Shown here piece by piece: positions 45,701-58,353 of a stretch of 64,000 nucleotides of DNA (its first letter is position 1; each line of letters opens with the position of its first letter). Source of the stretch: Rhizaria sp. SCN 62-66. Lineage: Eukaryota > Rhizaria, unplaced. The position numbers and the translations under genes were made by a program. The notes beneath the pieces are model-generated. The model saw nothing but the letters and a program-made list of their open reading frames with translations. It made no database searches and was not told where the DNA came from. The stretch covers positions 1 through 64,000 of the forward strand of contig MEDY01000138.1 of the NCBI GenBank assembly GCA_001724265.1. Direction: 5' to 3'.

Positions 45701-47581
45701 ACTAAATGCATTTAATATTGATGTAATTTTTTTTCTCACCAATGTGTGATATACCCTCCCTAATCTCGAACTGTAGGTCGAGAAGGCGTTCATGTACTTT
45801 GAGCAGCTGCAACACTTCGGCTTCACCCCTTCTCTGGTGACGTACACGGCGCTGATCCACGCGTGCATCCAGCCGCAGCGGCCCGAGTTCTACGCCAAGG
45901 CCTTCGAGGTCTTCCGCGAGTGCGTCAACCAAGGCTTCCACCCCAACATCCAGATGTACAACACTCTGCTGCACGCGTGCGCCGAGCAGGTCGACCTCAA
46001 CAACGGGCTGCTCGTGTGGCGCTCGCTGTCGACGCACCACGCGCACCTGCGCGACTCGGCCGTGTTCGAGACGATGATGCGCCTCATCCGCAAGACGATG
46101 CACTCGCCGCGGCTGCCGGGACACGGTGGCGCAGTCACCGTCACTGGTACGCATTGCGATTGATATCATGCTCGAAAGTTTCATTATGCTATCGATAGAG
46201 TCAAATCGGAGACACACTGTTACTTTATAGGGTTTATTATTAAATATTTCCATGTTTCATCACTTGTTATTTATTTATTCACAACACAGCTCACTTTATC
46301 ATTATACTTCAACTCTTTCGCTTTGTTATATCCCTGCCCAGGCTCTGCGTCGCTGTACGCGCCGCCGCCGGACCAGCTGGCCAAGGACGCGGCGTTGGGG
46401 CTGGCGGACGCCACGGGCACCTTCGAGCTCTCGCGCGAGAACCGCATTCGCATGGCCGAGGCTCTATACGCCGAGGCGAAGCTGCTCGCCGCGGGTGCGG
46501 AATCGCAGGGCGGGCGCAACTCGGCCGGCGTAGGCGTCGTGCAGCTGCGGCAGCGCCTGTTCGACGAGCTGGTGGGCGTGTACGCGCACGCCATGGTCGG
46601 CGTCACCATGTATGAGCGACAGGTATGTATGCGCTTGCCTTCATGTTTGCTCATCCAGAACAAAACGTGGTTTGCTAAGCTTTGTTAATTTGAGCTGTAT
46701 TTAGCTAATAATGTTCATATTACTCACCTAAACTCTTGTACTATATCCTCTATCGCAACTGTGCTCTCTCTGATGGCATTACAGGAGGAAGAGGAGGGCC
46801 GCGGCGACTCCGACCTGCCGATCACGGTCGAGGTTCTCACCGCGATGGTCGACCGCACGTGGCAGCGCGTCAAGCAGCTCAAGGAGCTCCACCCGGACTC
46901 GTTCACGCTGTCTGAGTTTAGTTACTCCTTCATCATCGACATGTACGGCGCGTCGCAGCGCATGTCGCAGGCGTGGGGGCACTTCAACCACATGATCCAA
47001 GACCTCCACATCCGCCCCACCTACACTGTCTTCAACCAGCTCCTCCACTGGGCCAGGTACGCGCGAGTATCATAACCTCTATAACAATCTAATCATAACA
47101 GTACACAGTGATCGACTGAGATAGTTTGGACTCAAATAGTCACACATACTGTGATCTTGCATTTTTCTTCACTTTTTCTTTATTACTTGCTCTTGTTTGC
47201 TCATATTTGCCTTGGTTTGCTCTTTTTTGTTTTGCTTTTTCCTTTCCCAGGGTAAACCGCAACCTGGACGCGGGTCTGCGGTGCATCCGCGAGATGGCTC
47301 GCTGCGGCAAGCCCGCCAAGCGCGAGGACGTGCTCTTCTTCCGCGCGATGCAGCGCGCCGTGGAGACGCCGATCCTGGGCAACACGTTCCCGCGCCAGGT
47401 GATCGACTACACCAACACGGACGAGCGTGAGCAGCAGTTCATGAACAGGCCGAAGCTGGAGCGCGAGAACAAGCGCGAGCGCGGGCGTAACGACCGCGGC
47501 GACCGCCGGCACGGCGAGGCGGGCTTCCAGAAGAGGGCGATGCACCCCAACGACTACCAGTCCTCGTACAAGGAGTGGTAA
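42730..47581 (+). CDS. mitochondrial pentatricopeptide-repeat (PPR) protein
   Basis: Eight exons, 42730-43678, 43869-44047, 44226-44378, 44541-45575, 45777-46146, 46342-46622, 46785-47056 and 47251-47581, give about 1,189 residues ending in TAA. The N-terminus (MSLASHRSLAGAMLRTS) is basic, Ser/Ala-rich and without acids, a likely mitochondrial presequence. PPR-type helical hairpins include GMTLTLHTYTDAIAACA, APDRVAYTALMGACGAHRQ, QPDAPMYNLMIRIAAETAQ, TPSLVTYTALIHACIQP and HPNIQMYNTLLHACAEQ. Each has the xYxxLIxAC pattern followed by a second helix such as VEKAFMYFEQLQ. Such proteins bind organellar RNA to control its processing, stability or translation, and the target cannot be read from the protein. 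It is the most intron-rich gene here, and Ala/Ser and Gln runs interrupt exons 1 and 4. Confidence 0.8.
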
Positions 47582-48221
47582 GCGCAGCAAGTGTGTCGTG
47601 TTTTTTTTTGCGCTGTTCGACTGGGCAGGCGAGTGACTGTGAAAACTCGGCTGCGAACTTGCAAACAAATTGAAAAACAGAGTCTGCTGAAGTTGAGGAT
47701 ATGAAAGAAGAAATGTATTTATTTTAATTTATTATTATGATGAGATGTTGTAAACTTACGCTGTTAAAGAGCGTTATGTCTATGTAGGTAATGATAGTGT
47801 AGCATGCACGCTTAGTGTTTGACGAACAACTTTTGATGATGCATACAGTAAATCGATTGCCAAATTAAAGCACGTAATTAAGTTTGCTCGTGTCATTATG
47901 TTTGCAGATGCATTTATATCTTCTTCAATTCCGTTTGAGTATCGTGCGTGGAGCTCTCCGCTCGATTTTCAAGTTGTATAAATGTGTATGTTGTGAAATC
48001 CTGATCATTCTAATGAAATCAGATAGATTCTAGAATTATAGTGAATATATATGTAACGTTATCATAGTTTTAGTCATAGTCTTTGCGTTATTATTCTAAT
48101 TGTAGTTATATCGTCGTCATATAAGCACGTCATGCAGTTGGTCACACAAGCAGCCAAACGGCATTGATTCTGTGCGATATGAGCAAGCAGTGTTTTGTGT
48201 TGCTTGTCGTCTTCGTATTTT
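47582..48221. other. AT-rich convergent intergenic region
   Basis: About 640 bp between the ends of the PPR (+) and kinesin (-) genes. It is strongly AT-rich and should carry both 3' untranslated regions and polyadenylation signals. No open frame or structured element is supported. Confidence 0.5.
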
Positions 48222-51200
48222 TCACCACTCCTGCTGCTCCTCTTCATCCCCGTCACCAGTCGACTCGCCGTGGTTGTTGTTGTGCGCCACCGACGGCACC
48301 GGCAGGTCCACGTCGTCAATCCCGCTCGCGCCAGTACTCGCGGGGTGACTCTCGGGGTGACTCGCGGCGGGGCGGTCCCGGGGCGTGTTGCCGTTGCGCG
48401 GGGTCGGCGGGCCAGGGGCGAAAATGACAGACTCGTCCGACAGCCCCAGCGGCAGCCCGAGGCCCACGTCGGCCGCGGTGACAGAGCCCGCGCTGGTGAG
48501 GTCTACGACGTCGCCGACCGCACCCGCGCCGTTATCGCCGCCGCCGCTGTGGTGCTGCCCGTGGGGGTGGTGCTGAAGGCCAGCGTGACTGGCGCTGTCG
48601 TGGCCGTGGCCGTGGGCAGACGCGGTCTTGTTTCTCCCACTTGCAGCGCTGCTGCTGTTGGCGGTGTGGCCGTTAGCCTGGCCGTGCGACAGCGGCTGCC
48701 CGGAGTGGGCCGCGAACGGCGACAGTCCGCTCGGCGGCGGCGCAGGCCTGCGCACCGGGCTCGTGTTCGCGACGGCGGTGCCAGCAGCGGGCCTGATGTT
48801 GTTGTTGTTCGCAGCAGGGGCAGCAGCGGCGGCGGCGGCGGCGGCGGCGCGGGAGGCCTTGGCGCGTTCTGCCAAGCGGGCCGTGACGGCGGCGGCGGCG
48901 CGGCTGGGCGTTGCGCTCGCGCTCGCGGTGCCGCTAGAGCCGGCTCCGGCCGCAGCGCCTCCCGCGTTGTTACTATGGGAGATGAAGGAGCGGCGGCGGG
49001 CGGGGGTGGTGTTGGCGGACACGCTGCCAGCGCCAGCGCCAGTCGCCGCACCTGCACTGGTGGCAACAGCACCGGCAGCGGATGGCTGACTCGTGGCATT
49101 GTGACTGTCGTTCGCGGCGGCGGCCGCGGCGGGGGCTCTAGCGTTGTTAGAAACCTTTCTAGGGCTCGCGTACGCGTTGTTGTGGCCGTTGCCGTTGCCG
49201 CCGGCGTAGTTGTGCGAGCTGCTGGCCATACTGAGCGCGCGGGGGGTGATGGCCATGTTGAAGTCGTCGCTGGAGAGCGCGTCGTCGAACAAATCGTCCG
49301 CGCCGACCACGCTGTCGCCACTCGGGGGGTTGTTGTTGTTGGCATTGCTCGCGGCAGCAGCAGGGGCGCTGGCGTCCTTCTCAGCAGCAGCAGCAGCAGC
49401 AGCAGGGTGGCCATGTGCGGCGTCTGTCACAACAGTTGTATTGGTCGATGCGACCGACGACGACGGAGACAGCACGACCGTGAGCGCATACTGACCACCA
49501 GCAGCAGCAGCGCTTGCGTTGTTGTTGTTGATGTTGTGGATAAGCGAGGGCACTGGAAGCTCAGTCACGACGTCGCCCTCCTCCGCGTCAATACCACCGG
49601 CACCGCGACCGCTCGCAGCACTCACGGCGCTCACACTCGCCGTGCTCGCGTGGCTACTGCCGCCGCCGCCGTTGGAATTCGCGCTGTTGCTGTGACGGTT
49701 GGTGCTGTTGGCGAGGGGCGTGACGGTGCGCGAGTACGCTGGGGGTGCGCCAGAGCAGTCCCGCGGCGACCCGAAGCGACTGCTGTTACTCGCAGTACTG
49801 GCGTTCAGGTCGTGCTCTGTCGACGCCGCGACCGCGTTCAGCGTCAGCGCGTCGCTGCCGCCACTGCCGGTACCGGCGACGGAGGCGCTGCTGAGGGCCT
49901 TGCTGCAGACAGCCGTGCTGATGCTGGTCGCGGGGGCGGCCACGATCTCATCGTCGTCGTCGTCACCGTGATACTCGCCGAACGGCGACAGCTTCGCGTG
50001 GCGCGGGCTCTCAATGGCGGGGCACAGGCCGGCGCCGCTGCCGCTGTCGACGTCGACGTCGACGAGGCTGTGCTCAGCAAACGACAGACTAGCCAACTGC
50101 GACTGCGGCTGCAAGTGCGCGTGCGAGTGCGAGGCGTTGGCAAACGCGGCGGCAGCGACGGGGGTGAGAGTCGGAGCGACGATCTCGTCACAGTCATCGT
50201 CGTCGTCGTCGGCAACGGCGGGCGCGGCCGCGTTGAGCGCGTGCACCTCGACGGTGGGGCTAGCAGTGACAACAACAGCAGCAGCAGCAGAGGCTGGGAC
50301 AGGAGTGCTCGCAGTGGCCGCAGGCTTCGGCTTAGCTGCAGCGGCGACGCCAGGGGAGCCAAACGAGTACCGAGTCTTCGCATTCGCACCGGCACCGGCA
50401 GCAGCGCCCGCGCCCGCCTTCGTACTATGGGCAGGGCTCGCCATAATGCTCCCCGTGCTCTGGCGGCTTAACTTCTTCGCCCCCGCCGCCGCGGCCGCGG
50501 GCGACACGAGTCCGGTGCTGCTCAGAGTGGTGCGCGTCGAGGGGGACGCTGGGGGCAGCCCGGTCATCGTGGTGCGCCGCGACAGCTTGCTGCCGCTGCC
50601 GGGGCCCGTATTGGCGACGGCGTTGGAGGGCGACGTGAGGCTGCCCTTGACGCGCACCGACGGCGACGGCGACGGCGACATGGCACTGACGGCGCCCGCG
50701 TTAGCGCTGCTGCTGCTGCTACCACCGCCCGCGGCGGCGGCGGCCTTTTTGGCCTGCTTGAGTTTGTATTCGCGCAGGCGCTGGCGTGCAGCGTCAGAGG
50801 CCGACAAGCCCGCGCCTGCGCCGGCGGCCGCGGTCGTCGTCGGAGTCGGCGGCGGCTGAAGCAGCAACGCCGTGCCCGCCACGTTGGCCTCACCGGCGGC
50901 GCTGGCATTGGCGGCGTTGTTTGTGACTGAGGAGCGGCGCGAGCGCGGTAGCGATGACGACATCAGCGGCGTCGCAGCATTGGCAGTCGCGGTGGGCGAG
51001 GGCGCCGTAACCGCGAGTGTGATTGAGGGCGAAGTCAGCGAGGCGGACGTGCGCGACTGCGCGGGCTTCGGAGGAGGCGTCATGAACGGAGAGTCCGCCG
51101 TGGCGGGGGATGAGGGCGCAAGATATGGAGAGGGCGGCGCTGGCGGAGGGATCAGAGACGCCTTCGTCTGCGCTGCTGTCGCTGGGGCCGCAACGGGCAG

Positions 51201-54200
51201 GGGCACGACAACTGCAGCGAGCTCTGGCTCAGGCTCAGGCTCGGCCTCAGTCGGTGTCCCCGGCTCGGTGTTCGCTTCGCCGCTCAAGTTGTTATCAGCA
51301 GAGAGGCGGAACGACTCCAAGCTATTGCTGTTGCTGTTGCTGTTGCTGCTAATGTCGGTCTCCTGCTTAGACTGCGCAATTCTCCCTCTCTCTCCATCCC
51401 TGTCCCTGTCCTTGTTGGCGAGCGCCAGCGCGATGAGCGGGCTGCCAGTGGCCAGCGCAAGCATCGTCGGCGTCACGACGGCTGACACGGCGGCGCAGCG
51501 GCACTTGCAGTTATCCGCCGCCCCCGCACTTGCATCGCCGGCGTCCACGTCTAAGGGGGTCGTGCTGAGACCGCTGTCCGCATTGACGGCGGCGCTGACG
51601 GGGGGCTTGGGACGCGGGTGGGCCGCGGCGACGAGCGTGCGCAGCGCCTCCCGCAGCTGCTTGATCTGCGCGTCCTTCAGCATCAGCACCGCGTTGTTCG
51701 GTGGCGGCGCTGCGTGTGCATGCGGGTGCAAGTGCGCGTTCCCGTGGTACGGCGAGCCAGAGCCAGAGCCGGCGCTGGCGCTGTGTTGGGTGAGCGCTGC
51801 CAGCGAGGGGGAGCGCGGCACTGCGCCGGAGATGCGCAGACTCGCGCTGGCGCTGCCAGCCGTACTCGCACTCGCTCCAGCAGTGTTGGTGGCGCTTACG
51901 CTGTGGCCGGGGCTTGAGGTCGCAGCAAGCGCGTTGCTGCCCGCGCTGCTGCTGCTGCTGCGCGCTGCTTTCGTGGCGGCGGCGAGACGCGTTGTGAGGT
52001 CGTCGATACGGCTCTTGTGGATGACGGCGTCACGGTTCTAAATGATATGAAACAAACATATATGCAGCATACAGCACAAATTAGCCAAAATTAGAGTGCA
52101 ATATAACTGTCTTTTACACATCGTTTTACTTGAAAGCACACACACATCACTCGTTATTGACAAGTGTGCCACATTTCACTAAATTCACTCGATGTCACTT
52201 TGTTCTACAGTCATCACAGTTCACGTACCCTGTCAATTTGCAGCTGCGCAAGCTTACTCTCCGCAGCCTCCCTCTCCCTGATCGCGTCCTTGGTCGCCTG
52301 CTGCTCCTTCTTCAGCAGCGCCGCCGCCGCCGCCCCCGCTACGCCCGCAGCGCCCGCGCCACCGGAAGCACTGTTTGTTTTCTTGTCAGCGAGCTGCTGT
52401 GCGCGCCAGAGCTCGCGCTTGAGCTCGTCCGTCTCCTTGGCCTTAGCCGCCGCAGTGACGGAGGCCTCTTTGAGCTTAGCCGCGGCGTCCGCGCGGGCTT
52501 TTTCGACCTGCTCGGCCTTGTCGGCGACCTAGAAAATGTCGTGAAACACGAATCAAAGAAAAGGTGGGATTAGGCCAAAAGTGATATGAATATGATAAAA
52601 TACTGTGAGTAAGATGTAATGGAGCATTGAATTATAAGAACAATACAAGGTTGACAGAAAGCAACTTGTTGTTATCTTAGAGACATATGTAGCCCCGCGT
52701 ACCTGTGCTTCGAGCGCCTTGATGGTCTTGAGCGCGGCCCTCTGCGCCGCCGCATGCTTCGCGCTGGCCTCCTCCAGCAGCAGCTTAAAGCGCAGCGCGG
52801 CGCCGGCGTCAGCGTTGGCGGTGGCCGCCGCGGGGAGACGGACCGTGCGGACGCGGCGCGCAAACAGCAGCGTTGAATGGGACTCGAACTGGTGCACCGC
52901 GCTCGGGGACAGAGTGACAATGAGCGCAGTCTTGCTGTTGCCGCCCAGCGAGTCCTGCAGCAGGTACGTCAGCTTGCTGTTGCGATACGGCACGTGCTGG
53001 CCCTGCTGCTGCTGCTCAGAGTTAGCGGCTGCGTTCGCAGTAGAGCCAGTCGTCACAGCGTTCGAGTTGGTATTCGCATTGTTATTGTTGCTGTTGTTAT
53101 TATTGGAGGCGGTGGCGAGTGCTTGGAAGACGTCCGACAACGCCGCAAGCGATTTTCCGATGTGCGCCGCCTCAACAAGCCTGATGCCCTGCGCACCGGT
53201 CTTGGCCACGCGCTCCGAGCCCGCCAGGTCGACCAGCGTGAGCTTGCCGAAGGTGCGCGCGCGCGTCGCCCGGTTGTGGCCCACCAGCGACAGCTGCAGG
53301 ATCACGTGCGAGCGCGTTGAGTGCTCGTTCATGCCCGTCGCGCCCACCGCCCTGTTGTTGACGCCGCGGTCGATCACGGCCAGCGCGTGCGCCGCGGTCG
53401 GACACAGCGCGCGCGTGGAGCCGGCGACGAACATACCGTGGCGACCGCGCCGCACGCGCAGGTCCGTCGACTCGGCGGCGGCGGCGGCCGCGGCCGCGGC
53501 GGCCGCGGCAGTCGCTGTCGCGGAGGTCAGCGTCATATTCTGGAGTAGCAGAGCAAATATGCAAGTTTTCGAGACATAAAATAGTGTTTTTAAAATATAA
53601 ATCAATGTTATTAGTGACATATTTGAGTTTAGGCTGGCGTCAGCAGTGCATAGTTCATCAAATATCCTTGTTATACAAATATCAATTTAGACTTGCAAGT
53701 CAGGTCACAATGCTCTTGACCACTTCATCTTGGAAGGACGTACGCTGAGAGTGCGCGCCGGGAACGGCGACCCCATGCCGCCGCCAGTCGCCGCCGCAGC
53801 GGAGCTGACTGCGCGGTTCAGCGCGGGGGACCCCACCGTGCCGGCAGTGTTGGCGTTGCCGCTGCCGCCGGCGCCGGCACCGGTGCTAGGATGGCGTCGG
53901 GGCTTGAGGCCGGAAGTCGCAGGCGAACCCAGTTGCTGCTGCGACTGCTGCTCTTTGTTCGCACCAGCAGCAGTGCTGTTTCCGGTCGCGCTCGCGTTCG
54001 CCGCGTCAATGACCGCGCTAGAGCTGCTGGCGCTAGCGTTGTTGTTGTTGCTGTTGCTGCTGCTGCTGCTGCTGTCGGCGTTAAGATTGAGGTCGAGGAA
54101 CAGATCGTCGTCGTCGGTGCCCTCAGCGCTCCACCGAGTGAAGCGAGCCTGCGTCAACAGCTGCGTTTGAGTCAGCCCATCAACAACAACGCCGCCAGCG

Positions 54201-57200
54201 ACGTTAGAATTCGCGTCGGGTTGACTCGGGGCGGTGGCAACAAGCGTCATGTTGGCGTTACCAGTGTTGGCGGCCACGTTGTTGGCGCTAGCGTGGGACG
54301 GCAGGCGGGAGAACACCGCCGCTTCGGCCGCGACGGGCGCGAGCAAGTCGCGGATCGTCTCGTTGTAGATCTCCAGCAGCGACACGTGCAGCTTATACTC
54401 GAATCCTTCGTCGTCGCTGCCGCTGGCGACACCGCTGTTCGCGTTACCATCGCCATTCTCATCAATGGACGCAGCTGCGAGAGCGTTGGCGAAGTTGTTG
54501 CTATTGCTGCTACCGCGGGCGAGTGCGGCGGCGACCATTGCGTGCACGGCCCTGGGGGCGACGCCGGGATCCCCGCCGCTGCCGAACATCGTGTGGGTCT
54601 TGCCGGATCCGGTCTGTCCGTACGAGAACACGCACGCGTTGAATCCCTCCAGCACCTCAGTCACCAGGTCCCCGACCTGCGCGTACACGTCCGCCTGCGA
54701 GTCCAGAGGCGTGAGCACGCGATCCAGCGAGAAGAGCGAGTAGCTGGCAGGGTCGCGAATGTGGCTCGGCAGCGCCGCTAATGCAGCCGTCGCATTCTCG
54801 CCCGCACCGACAAGCGCGTCCGTGTTGTCGCCGCCGTCGGCAAGGGCGAGGGCGCTGTCGCCGTCAGGTGCAGGGACCGTGAGCGCGGGGGTCGCGACTC
54901 CGTCAGCGCTGTTGGAGTTTGAGTCGGCCCCACCCGCAGCACCGCTAGCAGTAGCGGCCGCAGCGGTAGCGTTGGTGGATGGCGCGACAGCGCCGGGTTT
55001 CAACACCGCGACTTGCTTGATATTGACGAACTCAACCGTGGTCAAGCCGCCCGCAAATGCAGTTGCAATCTCGAGCTGGCCCTTAGACGGCAGGGGAGCA
55101 CTTACATTAGCGAAGTTGAAGCCAGCAGCGTTCGCCGCGCGCGGCGTACTTACACTCAGCGCGCGGGGAGTCCCACTCGTACTTACTCCCTGCTGCTGCT
55201 GCTGCTGCTGCTGCTGTTGTTGTTGTTGCAGTAAATACATCTGCTGCTGTTGCTGCTGCTGTTTGAGCGACAGTAGCCGCGCCTTGACCGCGGCCTGCTG
55301 CGCCAGCGGCCGCGGCGCCTGCTTCTGCTCCGCGGTGGACAGCGGCCGGACACGGGCCAGCACCCGGATGCTGCCAAACGTGCCGGCAAAACCGCCGTTG
55401 TTGCCGCCGATGAGGCCGGCGACGAAGCTGTTAGGGTTGAACGCAGCGGAGGCGTTGCTGGTATGATCGGGCATAAAGGGGAGCGACGCCGTGCGGTTGT
55501 AGCTCACCATAGGCATACTGGTACTGTTGCTGTTGTTGCTGCTGTTGCTGTAGAACTGCGCCGAGGAGGGCGTGAGGGGCGGCGATACAGGGAGCACGAT
55601 CGGCGCGCATCTGTTGCTGTTGGCGCCGCTGTTGACAGCAAACGCAGGCGTGTTGAGGTTGATCGTGGTCTCACCGTCGGCCGGAGCAACGCTGCTGCTT
55701 GCAATCGCGCTCGCGTTCGCGCTTGCCTTCGCCGCCTCAGCCTCCGCCTTGGCCTCAGCCGCCGCCTTGACCTCAGCCTCCGCCTTGGCCTCGGCCGCAG
55801 CCGCGGCCGCAGTGGCAGCGGCGGCCTCCGCCCTGGCCTTCTCCAGCTCCTTCTTGAGCGCTCCCTCCGCCGCCGCGCTGGCGCTGATCGCTGCCGCCAC
55901 CGCCGCCGCGACGGCCGCTGCGCGCTTCTTGTCCCCCTCGTCGTTCGCAGCTGCCACGGCGGCGGCCACGGCGGCGGCGGTCTTGCTGTCGGCGTCGGCG
56001 GCAGCGGCGGCCGCGGTGGCATCGGCCTCGGCGCGCATGCCTTGGAGCGCCACGGCGTTGGTCTCAGCGATCGACGCGCGCTGCACCGACTGTGCGCACG
56101 CGGCCTGACTTTCGACGAGCGCGGCCTCGAGCTCAGCGATACGAGCATTAGCAGTGACACTGTCAGTGTTAGTTTCGTTGTCGTTGTCAGTGTCGGTCTT
56201 AGTCTCGGTTGCAGTCACGGTGTTGTTGCTACTGTTCTTTGCATTTGCTTCTGCTTCAGACTTTGCAGCAGCAACAGCAGCAGCTATGGCAGTTTCCCTC
56301 TCTGCCTTAGCTTCAGCCTGAGCCTGAGCCCTCGCTTCAGCGACAGCCTTCGCAGTCGCGGCCTCCGCCTCCGCCGCAGTCACGCTGGTCTCGGGTGTCG
56401 CGCTTGCAGTTGCAGCTGTCGCGGCAGCGGCAGCGGCAGCGGCGGCGGTGGCGGCGGCGTGTCGAGACGCCTCGGCCTCGAACGCGGCCGCGTCCCTCTC
56501 GGCCACGAGCGCCTCGCACTGCGCCTGCAGGCTGTCGCGGGTACCCGTGAGGAGCTCGCGCTCCGCCGCAGCCAGGTCGCGCTCTGCCACGGCCGCGTCG
56601 AGCTCGGTGCGAGTGGCCTCCGCGAGCGCAGTCGCCGCGGCAAGCTGTGCGCTTGCGTCGTGCAGATGTGCGCTCGTGTCCCGCAGTTTCTCACTGGCTG
56701 CAGAGAGCTGGGCGGAGTAGTCGTCGCGCTCGGCCTCGGAGATCTCGAGTCTTTCCTCCAGATCCTTGGCTTTGGCTTCAGACGCCTTGGCCTGCGAGGC
56801 AAGCTCCGCAGTCTTGGCTTCCAGATCCTTCGTTTTAGCTTCGAGCTCGGCTGATGTGGCACGCAGAGCCGCGAGCTCGGCGTTGGCAGCCTCTGCGGCA
56901 GCCTGCGCCTCCGCAAGCGCCTTCTTGAGCTGCTCACAGTCACTCTCAGACGGCGCACTTGCAGGTGCAGTCACCGTCGCCGTCGCGTCGCTGTCAGTGC
57001 TAGTTGACTGTCGCGCAGCGAGCTGTAGCTGCACGGTGGCCAACTGCGCGGCCGCAATCTCCGCCTTGGCCTCGGCCTCCTCTTTCTCAGCTTTCGCGAC
57101 CTCGAGTCTCTCTACGGCGTTCTCGGCCACATCGTGCGCCTCGTCTCGCTCCCGCTCCGCCGCCGCCAGGGACGCGGCTGCGCGCTGCCGCTCGCGGGCC

Positions 57201-57577
57201 TCGCGGTCCGCCGCGTCCTCGGCCGCGCTCAGCCGCGCGCGCAGCGCAGCCAGGGCCTCGCTGTTGGCCGCAGCCGCAGTCGCGGTCGCAGTGGCAGCGG
57301 CGAGTTGAGACTCGTGTTCGGCGAGTGTGATGAAGCCTTCGCCAGGAGAGCCAGCGGTAGTACTGTTAGAGCTATTGTCGGTAGAGCTCGCGTTGGATAG
57401 AGCTTGAGCACGCGCATCGGCGAGCTGTGCTGTGAGCGTGGAGACTTCGCTTTCCAGCTCGTCCTCAATGGTTTTGCTGCTTTCCTCAAGCTCTTTGAAC
57501 TCTCTCTCGAGCACGCGGTAGCGGGCCTCCCAGTCGCCGCTCTCCGCAGTGGGCGCGAGCGGGGACGGGGAGCTCAT
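48222..57577 (-). CDS. kinesin-14-like motor protein with internal motor and long tail
   Basis: Four exons, 57577-53744, 53539-52703, 52528-52229 and 52037-48222, all phase 0, give about 2,928 residues ending in TGA. Residues 1-650 are a long Glu/Ala/Lys coiled coil. The motor starts at GSIRVLARVRPLS (about 735). It has VFSYGQTGSGKTHTMFG (P-loop about 986-993), LLEIYNETIRDLL, switch I NEHSTRSH (about 1349), switch II LVDLAGSE (about 1382), and VPYRNSKLTYLLQDSLGGNSKT. A coiled coil upstream of the motor suggests kinesin-14, a minus-end-directed type. The motor is stretched by low-complexity inserts, about 250 residues between its first strand and the P-loop. Exon 3 is a coiled coil continuing into exon 4, which then becomes a 1,200-residue Ser/Ala/Asn-rich tail. 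I treat the tail as the same gene because frame and coiled coil continue across intron 3, but a split gene is possible. Confidence 0.78.
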
Positions 57578-58278
57578 GATGGAGACGGTTCAGGCTAGGA
57601 ATGGGGGGGATTTGGGCTCTTGTTGCTGAAGGCTAAGCTGAAGTACAGTGGGATCCGTTGGCGAACCGGGGGGTTGGAAACACAAGAGAGGATTTAGTGA
57701 GCTATATAACGAAATTTAAGACTAAAATTCAATATTACTGAGTACATACAGACGCAATATTCCTAAAATTGCACATTTAATGCTAAATGAAGCTGGAATT
57801 GATGATGTCGGCGGGGCGAAATGAACAGTGACAAAGCGTTAAGATCAATGACACGCGCCCGTCGCGCCGATAGCCTGCGCAAGGGGTATGTAGTAAAATC
57901 TCAAAGAGAAATTAAGTTATAATATAAATCACACACTTGTTTGTTCAGCTCACAAACTTGTATCTCTCTTGACGATCAATGGGCAGTGCTAGATTGCGAG
58001 AAAGTTGCATCGGCAATGGCTTCGTCCAATAACGGTGGTGACTGCGGTCCTAGTCCACATCCCAAGCAGGCCCACCAAGTCATCGATGTACTGACATGAT
58101 TTGATCGTCAACTAACACCAAACTTAGTTCATAGCAGATCAGTACCGCGATCTCACCGAATTTCTTTTTATACCCTACCTCGCGCGTTTTGTGTCTCTCT
58201 ACACAGCTTTCCCGTCCCAAAGTTCCTCTGTTCAGTAAGAGCCGTTGAGACTATCCCCCGCCGTCCGCCCGCGCCGAA
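57578..58278. promoter_or_regulatory. shared divergent upstream region of the kinesin and SNIP1-like genes
   Basis: About 700 bp, AT-rich in the middle (57700-58150). On the SNIP1 side it becomes GC-rich just before the ATG at 58279. An in-frame TGA lies about 30 bases upstream of that ATG, so the frame does not extend further left. No further gene is supported. Confidence 0.4.
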
Positions 58279-58320
58279 ATGGACGCGCCCCCGTCCCCCG
58301 CCCTGTCTGCCGCGACAGCG

Positions 58321-58344
58321 TAGCCGGCGAACCACAGCGCTTAG
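58321..58344 (+). other. two in-frame TAG codons in a likely N-terminal extension of the SNIP1-like gene
   Basis: An ATG at 58279 in a strong start context (A at -3, G at +4) opens a GC-rich frame. That frame joins the SNIP1-like gene without a shift and is interrupted only by TAG at 58321-58323 and 58342-58344. Between and after the TAGs the frame reads PANHSA and WDRMYAQASASE. If UAG is a stop, this is a 14-codon upstream frame and translation starts at 58354 in a weaker context. If UAG is sense, the protein gains 25 residues. Confidence 0.55.
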
Positions 58345-58353
58345 TGGGACCGC

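Noticed and set aside
48195-50471. 758-codon plus-strand open frame opposite the kinesin tail
   Set aside because: It is a shadow of GC-rich triplet repeats in the minus-strand exon. Its composition (Arg/Gly/Val) is the complement pattern, and it shows no domain.
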